DNA from: Vibrio pelagius | Lineage (GTDB): Bacteria > Pseudomonadota > Gammaproteobacteria > Enterobacterales > Vibrionaceae | Assembly: GCF_024347575.1 (NCBI RefSeq) | Contig: NZ_AP025503.1 | Span: forward strand, 1,364,001-1,428,000 | Direction: 5' to 3' | DNA length: 64,000 nt | Shown: positions 18,954 to 33,900 of the stretch, one piece after another | Numbering within the stretch: position 1 is the first letter of the stretch | How the letters are laid out: each line of letters opens with the position of its first letter | Translations under genes and position numbers: made by a program | Notes under the pieces: model-generated | What the model was told of the DNA's origin: nothing | Database searches by the model: none | Seen by the model: the letters and a program-made list of their open reading frames with translations, nothing else

Positions 18954-21900
18954 ATGGATGTCGAAGTTTTGCGTAATGCAGCAGTAGTTAAGCAGGTGAG
19001 TGGTGATGTGGTCATCATGGATGCAGATGGGACAGCGCGCAAAGTTAACGTAGGCGATACGATTCGTGAGAACGAGATAGTATTGACACCGAAAGGCGCG
19101 AAGTTGGTATTAGTTGACACTTCTGGAGACTTACAGGTCGACGAAAACTGCGTCGGTTGTATTGATGAAGTGTTTGCATGGCGAGATATACCACTACAAG
19201 GTGATATCGAAATAGATTTGAGTCAACTTGGCGATAATAGTTTTGGTGCCGATGATATTGCTGCGATTCAAGAAGCAATACTTGCTGGAGAAGATCCGAC
19301 TCAAATTTTAGAGGCGACGGCTGCTGGTGGTGCTGGAGGTTCAGCTAATGCCGGCTTCGTCACAATCGATTATAACTACACCGAAACTCGACCTTCGACA
19401 TTTTTTGAAACTTCTGCTTTGACAGAAGAACAAGTTGACGAAGATAACGACGATTTTAGAAGCGATGTTACAGCTTCTACCGGAGGTCAAAGCGTTTCTC
19501 AAAGCTTGACTGAAGGCTCAATATCTCAGGGAACCTATCCTCAAACCATTTCCACGAATCAACTTGTTCAAAGCGGTAGTCTTGATCTCGATCCTAACTC
19601 TTTTGTACCCGTTGCGGCTTCTCTCTCTTCTCTACTTAGCGAATTAAATAGTGACATAACATCGGGTGGTGTTGCGGTACAGTTTGTTTATGATGCCAAC
19701 GAAAATGCCATCGTAGGCACTCAGAATGGTACGGAAGTTCTGCGCGTTGATATTGATGCCGTTAGCTCGGGTTCGAATGTCAACTTGACGCTTACCTCGA
19801 CAATATCGGCTCCTATCGATCATGTTTCTTCAGTAGGTGACGGGCAAGTCTCATACATTGACAACCAGATTACCCTAACCTTTGACATTGAAGGTGCTGA
19901 CATCGGTGGTAATGCTATTGCGACACCTATCTCAGCCAGTATTGCAATTTTGGATGGCGCAGATCCAATTCCCCAGACTGTAACAGTTACCAACCAAGAA
20001 ACGAACACGACATTAGTTGAGGGGAGCTTCGTTTCCATAGAAAGTGATCGCTTGGCCTCGGTAGTATTTGATTCATCGTCGTTGGCACAATTCGATGGCA
20101 TTTTGAGTGATAATCAAAATACTATCGCACGAGTGTCGGACGATGGCACAGAGATCGCTCTCTCTATTTTAGGGAGCGGAGAGGCTGTTCTTACGATTTC
20201 GGTTGATACTGATGGTGAGTATCATTTTCAACAATTCAAACCTATAGAACAGAACAGTTCGGACACGATTGAATTTTCTCTTCCTGTAACCATTACGGAC
20301 TTCGATCAAGACTCTGTGGTGAGCACACTGAATATCGCCATCTTGGATGGTGACCGTCCAACAATCAATTCTGTTGATCCAATTTCAGTGCAAGAGAGTG
20401 GTCTTGTAGGTGGATCTGAAGAGGGCATCGGTATCATAACGGGAACGGGTTCCGTTGATTCAGATACCTTTTCGAGCGACATTATTGACCACCATGAATT
20501 AGAGCCATTGCAGTTCAATACCGATAATAGCCTGTTGTCGAATGGTCAACCTGTTTCGCTGGAGTTAGTGGGTGAAGTAAATGGGGTAAGAACCTATGAA
20601 GGCTTCATTACTATTGAGGGTGTGAGAAACGTTGTTTTTGAAGTTATTGTCGATAGTCCAGCGTTAGGTTCTTATGAATTCACGCTATTTGATTCTTTAA
20701 CTCACCAAGGTTCTCAAGATGCCGAGCTCAGTTTTGAGCTGCCTATTTATGCCGTCGATGCAGATGGCGACCGTTCCTCTTTAGCTGGTGGCAGCGGACA
20801 GGAGCAACCAGCATTGATCGTTGTCACTGTGGCCGATGATGTTGTCGAGTTGAAAGATAATACTGTGGCACTTGATGAACCAACGAAAGACGGAGACTCA
20901 GCGGTTTCTTACAACCTTTTCAACTTCACAGGTGGTGATGGAGCGACGGTACAATCGTTTGTTTATGACGGTACGGCATACAATTTAGATCCAGACCAGG
21001 ATGAGGCCGTTCAACAGGCGTTTGTGTTTGATGAGGGCACACTCAATGTTGCATTAAACGGGGACGTGACTTTTGTTGTTGCCAGAGATATCGATCATTC
21101 TGTAAGTGAGACTATCACTCAAGATATTACATTTAATGCCGTTGATGGTGATGGCGATACAGACTCAGCTTTGTTGCAAATCTCAATTACCGACGGTCAA
21201 ATTCCTACCATTAATGACATTCCGAGTGTTTCGCTTTCAGAGCCTGAATTGGCATCGGGCTCTTCACCAACAGGTTCTGATGTTAGTTCAACGCAAACTA
21301 TTGATTTCACGCAGGGTAGTGATGACGTCGTTCGTTTTAGGCTTGAGAACGCTGAGTTTAATACCGACGGTGCGTTAACATCGAACGGCTTAGTCGTGAG
21401 CTTGAAAGAAGATCCAACGGACTCGGGAACTTACATTGGTTTCGTGACAGACAGTTCGAATACAGATATCCCAGTGTTTGCTCTTGCATTTTCAGATTCC
21501 AAATTGGGTGAATACACTTTTACGCTACTGGGTTCTCTAGATCATGCTGATGGTTTACAAAATAACGATCTATCATTTGAACTGCCCGTTTATGCGGTGG
21601 ATTCAGATGGCGATGATTCGTTGGGAGCTCCGCTGACTGTAACCATAGGTGATGACCTACAAACCATGCAAAATGGTGCGTTGAGCATTAAAGAGCCAAG
21701 TCTAGAGGTATTGACTCAAAGTACTGTTACTACGGAGACGATTAATGTACTCCCAATTCAAGGAGCAGATGGTGCATCGATCACTCAGTTTACCTACGAT
21801 GGGGCGATTCGCACTTTAGATCAGAATGTGATTGGAGAGCAGGAGTTTCAATTCTTAGAAGGCTCTCTGTTTGTTACGCTTGATGGTGATGTACGTTTTG

Positions 21901-24900
21901 AGCCAAATCGTAATCTTGATAACACTAGCGGGGATATTGTCAAAACTGTTGTGCTAACCTCCATCGATGGCGATGTAGACTTGGATACGGCAACCGTAGT
22001 CTTAACGATCACCGATGGTGATGATCCGACCATTGATAACGTACCAAGTATTACTCTTAATGAGTCGGAATTAATGGATGGTTCGGCGCCAAGCGGTGTG
22101 TCTGTCGACTCAAATAATACTATTTCATTTACTGAAGCGAGTGATGACGTCGCACGTATCGAAGTAGTCGTTGGCCAATTTAACCAAGATGACTCGCTAA
22201 CTTCTAACGGGCTTATTGTTGAAATTCGTGAAGAGCCAACAGGATCGGGCAATTACTTAGGCTACACAACCGATGTATCAAACGCGGAAACGCCTGTTTT
22301 CACACTAACTTTTGATCAAACCAATATAGGTGAATTTACCTTCGTATTACTTGAAGCGTTCGATCATCGACCACTACAAGGTAATAACTCACTCTCATTC
22401 GATATCCCTATTTTGGCTGTTGATATGGATGGTGACAAAACCGCTGTCAGTCAGTTGGTAGTGAACATCAATGATGATGTTCAGGTAATGCAGGATGTTG
22501 ATTTAACTGCTATTGAACCGAATCTAGCTGATGTAGGTACAGTGACGACTGCTGTAGTGGATGTTCTTACCGCTCCAAGTGCGGACGGCGCCAGTGTCAC
22601 TCAGTTTACTTACGACGGCACGGTTTACACGCTCGACCAAACAGTCAGTGCTGAGCAAGTGTTTACCTTTACAGAAGGTTCACTGTATATCACCACTCAA
22701 GGCGATGTGCGCTTCGAACCAAATCGAGATTTAGACCATTCGGCTGGCGATATTGTGAAAAATATCGTGGTGACATCGAGTGATGGTGATGATGACGTCC
22801 TTACTTCGACAGTCACGTTAACCATTACTGATGGTGATATCCCGACCATAGATGTGGTTCCACCTGTCTCGCTTTCAGAGTCCAGTCTGGCTGATGGCTC
22901 TGCACCAAGCGGCGTGGCCGTGAGTCAAACGGAAACCATCTCTTTCACGAACCAGAGTGATGATGTTGAACGCTTTAGAATCGCGACCGATGAATTTAAT
23001 CCATCAGGCACACTGACTTCGAATGGTTTAGCTGTTGAGCTTAGAGAGTTCCCGGCAGACTCTGGTCAATACACAGGTTTTACAACTAACGCACTAAATC
23101 AAGAAGTTGAAGTATTTACCATCAATTTTGATGATGTCGTGTTAGGTCGTTACACCTTCACGTTGCTAGAAGCGCTTGACCATGACGATGGCTTAGACAA
23201 CAACACCTTAAGCTTTGATTTACCTGTTTACGCGGTTGATAGTGATGGCGATGATTCGGTAATTTCGCCACTCACCGTGACGATTGAAGATGATGTTCAA
23301 GGCATGAGTAACGGCATCTTGACCATCGAAGAGCCGACAGTCGCAGATCTGGCAGGTGGGGTGGTGACCACAACTACGATTGATGTGATGCCAGAGCAGA
23401 GTGCCGATGGCGCAACCATTACTCAGTTCACCTACGACAACACTGTTTATGCGCTTGACCAAACGGATACCGGCGAGCAAGAGTTTATCTTCACCGAAGG
23501 CTCGCTGTTTATCACTCTTGAGGGTGAGGTGCGTTTTGAACCAAATCGCAACCTCGACCATGAATCGGGCCCAATCGTCAAATCGATTGTGGTGACATCC
23601 AGCGATGGCGATGTGGACGTCGAAACCGCAACGGTTGTTCTGACCATCACCGATGGCGATATTCCAACCATTGAATCGGTGCCAAGCGTGTCGCTATCGG
23701 AAACACAGCTTGCCGATGGTTCAACGCCGAGTGGCAGTGCGGTCAGTCAAACCGAAACCATCTCATTCACTAACCAAAGTGATGATGTCGAGAAGTTCCG
23801 CCTTGAACCAACAGAGTTCAATACTGGTGGTGCATTAACTTCAAACAACATTGTGGTCGAGCTTAAAGAGGCCCCAGCAGACTCTGGCATTTACGTCGGC
23901 TTTATCAATGACGGCGGCACGGAAGTCCCGGTATTTACCTTGAGCTTCTCAGGCACAACCTTGGGTGAATACACCTTTACATTGCTTGAAGCACTAGACC
24001 ACGCTGACGGCCTGAACAATAACGAACTCACCTTTGACTTGCCTGTCTACGCGGTCGATTCAGACGGTGATAATTCATTGATGTCACCACTGACGGTAAC
24101 CATTGGTGATGACGTGCAAATCATGGCGAACGGCACGCTTGATATCACCGAGCCAACCGTCGCAGATTTAGCCGCTGGTACTGTTACCACCAACATTATT
24201 GATGTGATGACAGCACAAAGTGCTGATGGGGCGGTGATTACTCAGTTCACCTACGATGGTGGCAGTCCTCAAACTCTAGATCCTAGCCTTACAGGTGAGC
24301 AGAAGTTCACGTTCCCTGAAGGGGATTTGTACGTCACCATTGAAGGTAATGTGCGTTTCGAGCCAAACCGAGACCTCGACCATGAATCTGGCGATATCGT
24401 CAAATCACTGGTCTTCACCTCAAGCGATGGTGACGTTGATGTCGACACCGCGACGGTAACGCTAACGATTACCGATGGTGACATCCCAACCATTGAATCG
24501 GTGCCAAGTGTCACGCTTGCAGAGGCAGGGCTTGCGGATGGCTCTTCTCCAATCACAGGGTCGGTCAGCCAAACGGAAACCATCTCGTTTACTCACCAAA
24601 GTGATAATGTCGAGAAGTTCCGATTAGAGCCGGCGGAGTTTAATAGTGATGATTCACTGAAATCAGATGGGCTTCCAATTGATTTGAAAGAAGATCCTGT
24701 CGGCTCCGGTAATTACGTAGGCTTTACGACCAGCGCAACCAATGTTGAAACACCAATCTTTACGTTAAGCTTTAGTGCTGCGACTTTGGGTCAATATACG
24801 TTTACGTTGTTGGAGAATATCGACCACGAAGATGGTCGAGGTAATAACGATCTAACGTTTGAGCTACCTGTCTATGCCGTTGATAGCGACGGTGATGACT

Positions 24901-27900
24901 CATTGATGTCACCATTATCAGTGACGATTACGGATGATGTTCAAGCGATGGCTGGGGTTTCTATTAGTATCGAAGAGCCGACGGTCGCTGACCTTGTGGC
25001 GGGCACGCCAACGACGTCTGTTTTTGATGTGCTGACCAGCGGCAGTGCGGACGGTGCCAGTGTCACTCAATTTACTTACGACGGCACGGTTTACACGCTC
25101 GATCAAACAGACAGTGCTGAGCAAGTGTTTACCTTTACAGAAGGCTCACTGTATATCACCACTCAAGGTGATGTGCGCTTCGAACCAAACCGAGATCTCG
25201 ACCATTCGGCTGGCGATATTGTGAAAAATATCGTGGTGACATCGAGTGATGGTGATGATGACGTCCTTACTTCGACAGTCACGTTAACCATTACTGATGG
25301 TGATATCCCGACCATAGATGTGGTTCCACCTGTCTCGCTTTCAGAGTCCAGTCTGGCTGATGGCTCTGCACCGAGCGGTGTGGCCGTGAGTCAAACGGAG
25401 ACCATCTCTTTCACGAACCAAAGTGATGATGTTGATCACTTCAGAATTGCGACCGATGAATTTAATCCATCAGGCACACTGACTTCGAATGGTTTAGCTG
25501 TTGAGCTTAGAGAGTTCCCTGCAGATTCGGGTCAATACACAGGTTTTACAACTAACGCACTAAATCAAGAAGTTGAAGTATTTACCATCAATTTTGATGA
25601 TGTCGTGTTAGGCCGTTACACCTTTACACTACTTGAAGCGCTTGACCATGCAGATGGCTTGGACAACAACACTCTAAGTTTTGATTTACCTGTTTATGCG
25701 GTTGATAGTGATGGCGATGATTCGGCAATGTCGCCACTGACGGTGACGATTGAAGATGATGTTCAAGGCATGAGTAACGGCATCTTGACTATCGAAGAGC
25801 CAACGGTCGCGGATCTGGCCGGTGGGGTGGTGACCACAACCACCATTGATGTGATGCCAGAGCAGAGTGCCGATGGTGCAACCATTACTCAATTCACCTA
25901 TGACAACACTGTTTACACGCTTGACCAGACGGCCACTGGCGAGCAAGAGTTTATCTTCACCGAGGGCTCGCTGTTTATCACTATCGAGGGTGAGGTGCGT
26001 TTTGAGCCAAATCGCAACCTCGACCATCAATCGGGCCCAATCGTGAAATCGATTGTGGTGACATCCAGCGATGGCGATGTGGACGTTGAAACTGCTACGG
26101 TCACTCTGACGATTACCGATGGTGATATTCCAACCATTGAATCGGTGCCAAGCGTGTCGCTATCGGAAACACAGCTTGCCGATGGCTCAACGCCGAGTGG
26201 CAGTGCGGTGAGTCAAACCGAAACCATCTCGTTCACGAATCAAAGTGATGATGTCGAGAAGTTCCGCCTTGAACCAACAGAGTTCAATACTGGCGGCACA
26301 TTAACTTCGAATAATATTGCGGTTGAGCTGAAAGAAGATCCAGTAAACTCAGGCAACTACACTGGCTTTATCAATGATGGCGGCACGGAAGTTCCTGTAT
26401 TTACTCTGAATTTTTCTGGAACAACCCTTGGCGAATACACCTTCACGCTCCTGGAAGCGTTAGACCATGAGGATGGATTAGATAACAATGAGCTAACCTT
26501 CGATTTACCCGTGTACGCGGTCGACTCAGACGGTGATAATTCATTGATGTCGCCACTGACGGTCACCATTGGTGATGACGTGCAAATCATGGCGAACGGC
26601 ACGCTTGATATCACTGAACCGAATCTAGCCGATGGGACGGTGACCACTAACACCATTGATGTGATGACGGCGCAAAGTGCTGATGGGGCAGTAATTACCC
26701 AGTTCACCTATGATGGTGGGGCTGCGCAAACTCTAGATCCAACGATCACTGGTGAGCAAGAGTTTACCTTCACGGAAGGTTCCGTGTTCGTGACCATTGA
26801 AGGTAATGTGCGTTTTGAGCCGAACCGAGATCTTGACCATGAGAATGGCGATATCGTCAAATCACTGGTCTTCACCTCAAGCGATGGTGACGTCGATGTC
26901 GAGACCGCGACGGTGACGTTAACGATTACCGATGGTGACATCCCAACCATTGAATCGGTGCCAAGCGTTACGCTTGCAGAGGCGGGGCTTGCGGATGGCT
27001 CTTCTCCAATCACAGGGTCGGTCAGTCAAACGGAGACCATCTCATTCACTCACCAAAGTGATAATGTCGAGAAGTTCCGACTAGAGCCGACCGAGTTCAA
27101 TATAGATAACTCGTTGAAGTCGGATGGTTTGATCATTGAACTTCGCGAGGAGCCAACGGGCTCGGGTAACTATATTGGTTTCACCACTGATATTTTGAAT
27201 GTGGAAACGACGGTCTTTACGTTGGATTTCAGCTCAACTACGTTAGGCGAATACACTTTCACGCTGCTTGAAGCCATTGATCATGCACCGATTCAAGGTA
27301 ACAACGATCTCACGTTTGAACTACCTGTCTATGCCGTTGATAGCGACGGTGATGACTCGTTGATGTCGCCGTTATCAGTGACGATCACGGATGACGTTCA
27401 AGTGATGGAGAGCGGTGCGCTTAGTATCGAAGAGCCTACGGTCGCTGACCTAGTGGCGGGCACGCCAACGACGTCTGTTTTTGATGTGCTGACCAGCGGC
27501 AGTGCGGACGGCGCCAGTGTCACTCAGTTTACTTACGACGGTACGACTTACACGCTCGATCAAACAGACAGTGCTGAGCAAGTGTTTACCTTTACAGAAG
27601 GTTCACTGTATATCACCACTCAAGGCGATGTGCGCTTCGAACCAAACCGAGATTTAGACCATTCGGCTGGCGATATTGTGAAAAATATCGTGGTGACATC
27701 GAGTGATGGTGATGATGACGTTCTTACTTCGACCGTCACGTTAACCATTACTGATGGTGAGGTTCCAACCATAGATGTAGTTCCACCGGTCTCATTATCT
27801 GAGTCGAACCTAGTAAACGGATCAGATCCGACAGCCTCCGCGGTTAGTGACACCAAGGTTATTCAATTTACTGACCAAAGTGATGATGTGGTTTCTTTCC

Positions 27901-30900
27901 GTATCGAACCAACGCAGTTCAATACGCTTGGCGCTTTGACGTCAAATAACTTGGCGGTTCAGCTGAAAGAAGATCCGACGAGTCCTGGCGACTACATCGG
28001 TTTTGTTAAAGGTGCGTCGAATGTTGAAACCAACGTCTTTACTATCAGCTTCTCTGACACAAATCTAGGTCAATACACCTTCACACTACTTGAAGCGCTT
28101 GACCATGACGATGGCTTAGACAACAACACCTTAAGCTTTGATTTACCTGTTTACGCGGTTGATAGTGATGGCGATGATTCGGTAATTTCGCCACTCACCG
28201 TGACGATTGAAGATGATGTTCAAGGCATGAGTAACGGCATCTTGACCATCGAAGAGCCGACAGTCGCAGATCTGGCAGGTGGGGTGGTGACCACAACTAC
28301 CATTGATGTGATGCCAGAGCAGAGTGCTGATGGTGCGACCATTACTCAGTTCACCTATGACAACACTGTTTATGCGCTTGACCAGACGGCCACTGGCGAG
28401 CAAGAGTTTATCTTCACCGAGGGCTCGCTGTTTATCACTCTCGAGGGTGACGTTCGTTTTGAACCAAACCGCAACCTCGACCATGAATCGGGCCCAATCG
28501 TCAAATCGATTGTGGTGACATCCAGCGATGGTGATGTGGACGTCGAAACCGCAACGGTTGTTCTGACCATCACCGATGGCGATATTCCAACCATTGAATC
28601 GGTACCAAGCGTATCACTGTCTGAAACGCAGCTTGCTGATGGCTCTGCGCCAAGTCTTAGTGCGGTGAGCCAAACTGAGACCATCTCATTCACTAACCAA
28701 AGTGATGATGTCGAGAAGTTCCGACTTGAGCCAACAGAGTTCAATACGGGTGGTGCATTAACTTCAAACAACATTGTGGTCGAGCTTAAAGAGGCCCCAG
28801 CAGACTCTGGCATTTACGTCGGCTTTATCAATGACGGCGGCACGGAAGTCCCTGTATTTACTCTGAATTTTTCTGGAACAACCCTTGGCGAATACACCTT
28901 CACGCTCCTGGAAGCGTTAGACCATGAGGATGGATTAGATAACAACGAGCTAACCTTCGATTTACCCGTGTACGCGGTTGACTCAGACGGTGATAATTCA
29001 TTGATGTCACCACTGACGGTCACCATTGGTGATGATGTGCAAATCATGGCGAACGGCACGCTTGATATCACTGAACCGAATTTAGCCGATGGTACAGTGA
29101 CCACCAACACCATTGATGTTATGACAGCGCAAAGTGCTGATGGGGCGGTAATTACCCAGTTCACCTATGATGGTGGGGCTGCGCAAACTCTAGATCCAAC
29201 GATCACTGGTGAGCAAGAGTTTACCTTCACTGAAGGTTCCGTGTTCGTCACCATTGAAGGTAATGTGCGCTTCGAGCCGAACCGCGATCTTGATCATGAG
29301 AATGGCGATATTGTTAAATCACTTGTGTTTACTTCAAGTGACGGCGATGTCGATGTCGAAACCGCGACGGTGACGCTAACGATTACCGATGGCGACATTC
29401 CAACCATTGAATCGGTGCCAAGTGTGACGCTTGCAGAGGCAGGGCTTGCGGATGGCTCTTCTCCAATCACAGGGGCAGTCAGCCAAACTGAAACCATCTC
29501 GTTTACTCACCAAAGTGACAATGTCGAGAAGTTCCGACTAGAGCCGAGCGAGTTCAATACAGATAACTCGTTGAAGTCGGATGGTTTGAGTATTGAACTT
29601 CGCGAGGAGCCAACGGGCTCGGGTAACTATATTGGTTTCACCACTGATATTTCGAATGTGGAAACGACGGTCTTTACGTTGAATTTCAGCTCAACCACGT
29701 TAGGCGAATACACTTTCACGTTGCTCGAAGCCATTGATCATGCACCGATTCAAGGTAACAACGACCTGACATTCAACTTACCCGTTTATGCTGTCGATAC
29801 TGACGGTGATGACTCGTTGATGTCACCGCTGTCAGTCACCATTACCGATGATGTTCAAGTCATAGCGAGCGGTGCACTCAGTATCGAAGAGCCTACGGTC
29901 GCTGACCTAACGGCGGGCACGCCAACGACGTCTGTTTTTGATGTGCTGACCAGCGGCAGTGCGGACGGTGCCAGTGTCACTCAATTTACTTACGACGGCA
30001 CGGTTTACACGCTCGATCAAACAGACAGTGCTGAGCAAGTGTTTACCTTTACAGAAGGCTCACTGTATATCACCACTCAAGGTGATGTGCGCTTCGAACC
30101 AAACCGAGATTTAGACCATTCGGCTGGCGATATTGTGAAAAATATCGTGGTGACATCGAGTGATGGTGATGATGACGTTCTTACTTCGACAGTCACACTG
30201 ACCATTACTGATGGTGATATCCCGACCATAGATGTAGTTCCACCTGTCTCGCTTTCAGAGTCCAGTCTGGCTGATGGCTCTGCACCAAGCGGTATGGCCG
30301 TGAGTCAAACGGAGACCATCTCTTTCACGAACCAAAGTGATGATGTTGATCATTTCAGAATCGCGACCGATGAATTTAATCCATCAGGCACACTGACTTC
30401 GAATGGTTTAGCTGTTGAGCTTAGAGAGTTCCCTGCAGATTCGGGTCAATACACAGGTTTTACAACTAACGCGCTAAATCAAGAAGTTGAAGTATTTACC
30501 ATCAATTTTGATGATGTCGTGTTAGGTCGTTACACCTTCACGTTGCTAGAAGCGCTTGACCATGCAGATGGCTTAGACAACAACACTCTAAGTTTTGATT
30601 TACCTGTTTATGCCGTTGATAGTGACGGTGATGATTCGGTAATGTCGCCACTGACGGTGACGATAGAAGATGATGTGCAAGGCATGAGTAACGGCATCTT
30701 GACCATCGAAGAGCCAACGGTCGCGGATCTGGCCGGTGGAGTGGTGACCACAACCACCATTGATGTGATGCAGGAGCAGAGTGCTGATGGTGCGACCATT
30801 ACTCAGTTCACCTATGAGAACACTGTTTATGCGCTTGACCAGACGGATAGCGGTGAGCAAGAGTTTGTCTTCACCGAAGGCTCGCTGTTTATCACTCTTG

Positions 30901-33900
30901 AAGGTGAGGTGCGTTTTGAACCAAACCGCAACCTCGACCATGAATCAGGCCCAATCGTGAAATCGATTGTAGTGACATCCAGCGATGGCGATGTGGACGT
31001 TGAAACTGCTACGGTCACTCTAACGATTACCGATGGTGATATCCCAACCATTGAATCGGTGCCAAGTGTGTCGCTATCGGAAACGCAACTTTCCGATGGT
31101 TCAACGCCGAGTGGTAGTGCAGTCAGTCAAACCGAAACCATCTCGTTCACAAATCAAAGTGATGATGTCGAGAAGTTCCGCCTTGAACCAACAGAGTTCA
31201 ATACGGGTGGTGCATTAACTTCAAACAACATTGTGGTCGAGCTTAAAGAGGACCCAGCAGACTCAGGCTTTTACGTCGGGTTTATCAATGACGGTGGCAC
31301 GGAAGTTCCGGTATTTACCTTGAGCTTCTCAGGCACAACCTTGGGTGAATACACCTTTACATTGCTTGAAGCACTAGACCACGCTGACGGCCTGAACAAT
31401 AACGAACTCACCTTTGAACTGCCTGTCTACGCGGTCGACTCAGACGGTGATAATTCATTGATGTCACCACTGACGGTCACCATTGGTGATGACGTGCAAA
31501 TCATGGCGAACGGCACGCTTGATATCACCGAGCCGAATCTAGCCGATGGGACGGTGACCACCAACACCGTTGATGTTATGACAGCGCAAAGTGCCGATGG
31601 GGCGGTGATTACCCAGTTCACCTACGATGGTGGTAGCCCTCAAACTCTAGATCCTAGCATTACCGGTGAGCAGAAGTTCACGTTCACTGAAGGGGATGTG
31701 TACGTCACCATTGAAGGTAATGTGCGTTTCGAGCCAAACCGAGACCTCGACCATGAATCTGGCGATATTGTTAAATCACTTGTGTTTACTTCAAGTGACG
31801 GTGATGTCGATATTGAGACGGCAACGGTAACTCTGACTATTACCGATGGTGATATCCCAACCATTGAATCGGTGCCAAGCCTCACGCTTGCAGAGGCAGG
31901 GCTTGCGGATGGCTCTTCTCCAATCACAGGGGCAGTCAGCCAAACTGAAACCATCTCGTTTACTCACCAAAGTGACAATGTCGAGAAGTTCCGACTAGAG
32001 CCGGCGGAGTTTAATAGTGATGATTCACTCAAATCAGATGGACTTCCAATCGATATTAAAGAAGATCCTGTCGGCTCCGGTAATTACGTAGGCTTTACGA
32101 CCAGCGCAACCAATGTTGAAACACCAATCTTTACGTTAAGCTTTAGTGCTGCGACTTTGGGTCAATATACGTTTACGTTGTTGGAGAATATCGACCACGA
32201 AGATGGTCGAGGTAATAACGATCTAACGTTTGAGCTACCTGTCTATGCCGTTGATAGCGACGGTGATGATTCGTTAATGTCACCGTTATCAGTGACGATC
32301 ACCGATGATGTTCAAGTGATGGCGAGCGGTGCACTTAGTATCGAAGAGCCTACGGTCGCTGACCTAGTGGCGGGCACGCCAACGACGTCTGTTTTCGATG
32401 TGCTGACCAGCGCCAGTGCGGACGGTGCCAGTGTCACTCAGTTTACTTACGACGGTGCGGTTTACACACTCGATCAAACAGACAGTGCTGAGCAAGAGTT
32501 CACCTTCACAGAGGGTTCCCTCTATATCACCACTCAAGGCGATGTGCGCTTCGAACCAAACCGAGATTTAGACCATTCGGCTGGCGATATTGTGAAAAAT
32601 ATCGTGGTGACATCGAGTGATGGTGATGATGACGTTCTTACTTCGACAGTCACACTGACCATTACTGATGGTGATATCCCGACCATAGATGTGGTTCCAC
32701 CTATCTCGCTTTCAGAGTCGAATCTCGTAGACGGATCAGATCCGACAGCCTCTGCGGTTAGTGACACCAAGGTTATTCAATTTACTGACCAAAGTGATGA
32801 TGTGGTGTCGTTCCGTATTGAGCCAACTGAGTTCAATACACTCGGCGCTTTGACGTCAAATAACTTGGCGGTTCAGCTGAAAGAAGATCCGACGAGTCCT
32901 GGCGACTACATCGGTTTTGTTAAAGGTGCGTCGAATGTTGAAACCAACGTCTTCACTATCAGCTTCTCTGACACAAATCTAGGTCAATACACCTTCACGT
33001 TGCTAGAACCGCTTGACCATGCAGATGGCTTAGACAACAACACCTTAAGCTTTGATTTACCTGTTTACGCGGTTGATAGTGATGGCGATGATTCGGTAAT
33101 GTCGCCACTGACGGTGACGATTGAAGATGATGTTCAAGGCATGAGTAACGGCATCTTGACCATCGAAGAGCCAACGGTCGCGGATCTGGCCGGTGGGGTG
33201 GTGACCACAACTACGATTGATGTGATGCCAGAGCAGAGTGCCGATGGTGCAACCATTACTCAATTCACCTATGACAACACTGTTTACACGCTTGACCAGA
33301 CGGCCACTGGCGAGCAAGAGTTTATCTTCACCGAGGGCTCACTGTTTATCACTATCGAGGGTGAGGTGCGTTTTGAGCCAAATCGCAACCTCGACCATCA
33401 ATCGGGCCCAATCGTCAAATCGATTGTAGTGACATCCAGCGATGGCGATGTGGACGTTGAAACCGCTACGGTTGTGTTGACGATTAACGATGGTGATATC
33501 CCAACCATTGAATCGGTGCCAAGCGTGTCGCTATCGGAAACACAGCTTGCCGATGGTTCAACGCCGAGTGGCAGTGCGGTGAGTCAAACCGAAACCATTT
33601 CGTTCACGAATCAAAGTGATGATGTCGAGAAGTTCCGTCTTGAACCAACAGAGTTCAATACGGGTGGCACATTAACTTCGAATAACATCGTAGTTGAGCT
33701 AAAAGAAGATCCAGTCGATTCCGGTAATTATGTCGGCTTTATCAATGACGGCGGCACGGAAGTCCCGGTATTTACCTTGAGCTTCTCAGGTACAACTTTG
33801 GGTGAGTACACCTTTACGCTGCTTGAAGCTCTAGACCATGCTGACGGCCTGAATAATAACGAACTGACCTTTGACTTGCCTGTCTACGCGGTCGACTCAG

